Of a DNA stretch of 15,229 nucleotides, positions 14,566-15,229 are shown piece after piece. Under the pieces are notes generated by a model. It saw only the letters and a program-made list of their open reading frames with translations, was not told where the DNA came from and ran no database searches. Every line of letters begins with the position of its first letter. Position 1 is the first letter of the stretch. The DNA is taken from the NCBI GenBank assembly GCA_020047875.1, contig JAIFNE010000026.1, positions 1 to 15,229 of the forward strand, read 5' to 3'. Both the position numbers and the translations under genes were made by a program. This stretch comes from Hydrogenophaga sp. Its GTDB lineage: Bacteria > Pseudomonadota > Gammaproteobacteria > Burkholderiales > Burkholderiaceae_C.

Positions 14566-14875
14566 GCGGCCGCGTTGTGTTTTTGAGGGGTCACCGGAAT
14601 CCGCTGATTTGGGTGCGACCAGAATCTGATGATCCAGGAAGGCAACCTTTCTTGGGCCCCGCAAGGGGTGATTGACGGTTCCCCTCAGGCAGGGTGCCGG
14701 CAGTGGATGCCAAGCAAGACGCCATTGACTTGAGGCGCGAGTGACACCAGGCTGGACCGTCGCTGCATGTGTGCCGCCGAACAGACCGAAGTGACCGTTG
14801 TCACCTAGCCTGTCTGGTGGCGGCACGTATCGCGATGTTCCAGACGGCGCGCCAACCAGTCCAGGTATTCAAACC
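14566..14875. other. Gene-poor region between the HDOD gene and the terminal ORFs
   Basis: No recognisable gene was seen on either strand. The region holds an 8-bp GCGGCCGC site just behind the HDOD stop codon followed by a T-rich TTGTGTTTTTG (a weak terminator candidate at best), a small hairpin CCCC-GCAA-GGGG (14657-14668), and the large nested hairpin listed separately at 14771-14826. Confidence 0.5.
14771..14826. repeat. Three-tier nested inverted repeat (56 nt)
   Basis: Outer arms GTGCCGCC (14771-14778) and GGCGGCAC (14819-14826) are perfect. Inside, CAGAC (14782-14786) pairs with GTCTG (14812-14816), and at the tip GTGAC (14791-14795) pairs with GTCAC (14800-14804) around CGTT. Eighteen base pairs in three collinear stems form one long interrupted hairpin. 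No T-run follows on either strand, so it is not an ordinary terminator. It ends 49 nt before the ATG at 14876. Confidence 0.7.
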
Positions 14876-15001
14876 ATGATCACACGCAGGACGTTCGCTG
14901 CTTCGACGCCACTGCTGGCGGCCAGCGTATTGGCGTTGTCCGGTTGCTCCGCGGAGCTTGTGGGCGACGGCTTTGAGGCGGTCGCCGATGGCACTTGTTA
15001 G
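14876..15001 (+). CDS. Very short lipoprotein-like ORF (hypothetical)
   Basis: The 41-residue ORF reads MITRRTFAAS, a hydrophobic stretch TPLLAASVLALSGC and SAELVGDGFEAVADGTC, then TAG. The start looks like a twin-arginine signal (RRTFAAS) joined to a lipobox (LSGC), so the product could be an exported lipoprotein with only about 18 residues after the acylated Cys. No strong ribosome binding site is present (AGGT about 12 nt upstream). It may be the intact signal end of a truncated gene rather than a real small protein. Another ORF with a lipobox-like LVGC begins 8 nt after its stop codon, in a different frame. Confidence 0.35.
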   Translation: MITRRTFAASTPLLAASVLALSGCSAELVGDGFEAVADGTC

Positions 15002-15009
15002 GCGGGTGC

Positions 15010-15229
15010 ATGACGAATTTCAGTGGAGCGGCGCTTGGTCTGCAACTGGTTGGCTGTGCCGCCTCGGCCCCGTCAAGTCCCAACACACGGCGCTGGAGGT
15101 ATGCAATCGACGCCCCTGCCTTTGTCAAGGTGTTGAAGGCCTGGATTTGCCTCAACGGCGCCGATGCGGTGCGTATGCGCGACGGACTCTGCAGCGCATC
15201 GTCGGGAAACCCCAACATCCCGTCGTGCA
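15010..15229 (+). CDS. ORF running off the right edge (hypothetical, partial)
   Basis: From the ATG at 15010 the frame stays open to the window end (73 complete codons). It begins MTNFSGAALGLQLVGCAASA and contains YAIDAPAFVKVLKAWICLNG. No family was recognised. The LVGCAAS stretch resembles a lipobox, but the preceding segment is poorly hydrophobic and lacks a basic n-region. There is no clear ribosome binding site. An opposite-strand frame covers part of the same region, so coding status is doubtful. Confidence 0.25.
   Translation, partial: MTNFSGAALGLQLVGCAASAPSSPNTRRWRYAIDAPAFVKVLKAWICLNGADAVRMRDGLCSASSGNPNIPSC

Noticed and set aside
14657..14668. CCCC-GCAA-GGGG hairpin as a terminator for the HDOD gene
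   Set aside because: The stem is only 4 bp with no T-run on either strand, and it lies about 90 nt past the stop codon.
14880..15218. 112-codon minus-strand frame at the right end
   Set aside because: No family resemblance and Pro/Arg/Ser-rich composition. It cannot be excluded entirely, but there is no positive evidence.

Overview
The window looks like a chromosomal segment of a GC-rich betaproteobacterium, most likely order Burkholderiales and probably Comamonadaceae (Hydrogenophaga/Acidovorax-like). The evidence is the 3' end of the 5S rRNA, a DUF1840 protein, a LivFGHM cluster with two CoA-ligase-type genes, and an RluF-type enzyme with a long basic Pro/Ala-rich tail. This assignment comes from recognising families, not from a database search.

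Layout. Positions 1-90 hold the end of an rRNA operon (5S 3' end plus a strong intrinsic terminator). A single DUF1840 gene follows at 337-663 (+). From 9580 down to 925 runs a seven-gene minus-strand cluster in the order acyl-CoA ligase (disrupted), livG, livH, livM, periplasmic binding protein, livF, PaaK-like adenylate-forming protein. It encodes a HAAT-family ABC importer with two candidate CoA-activating enzymes. This suggests uptake and CoA activation of a carboxylic acid, perhaps aromatic or fatty, rather than plain amino-acid import (inference). A Crp/Fnr-type regulator is divergent from it at 9743 and is the obvious candidate controller; an inverted repeat lies in the shared promoter region.

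The right part is plus-strand: the regulator, an RluF-like 23S rRNA pseudouridine synthase, a HigBA toxin-antitoxin pair with a clear palindromic operator, an alpha/beta hydrolase of lipase type followed by an intrinsic terminator, an HDOD signalling protein, and a poorly defined end with one tiny lipoprotein-like ORF and one ORF running off the edge.

Most notable points. (1) The first gene of the transport cluster appears to carry two short deletions, one in frame and one frameshifting across the A5 motif region. (2) higBA is bracketed by two copies of the rluF 3' end: the real one, and an 81-nt in-frame remnant with its own stop codon, sharing a 25-bp near-identical direct repeat. (3) Three stem-loops stand between the binding-protein gene and livF. 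(4) A structured repeat-like block separates livH from livM. (5) A three-tier nested hairpin of 56 nt lies upstream of the terminal ORFs. I found no CRISPR array, transposase, phage gene or tRNA, and no clearly unprecedented multi-gene system.
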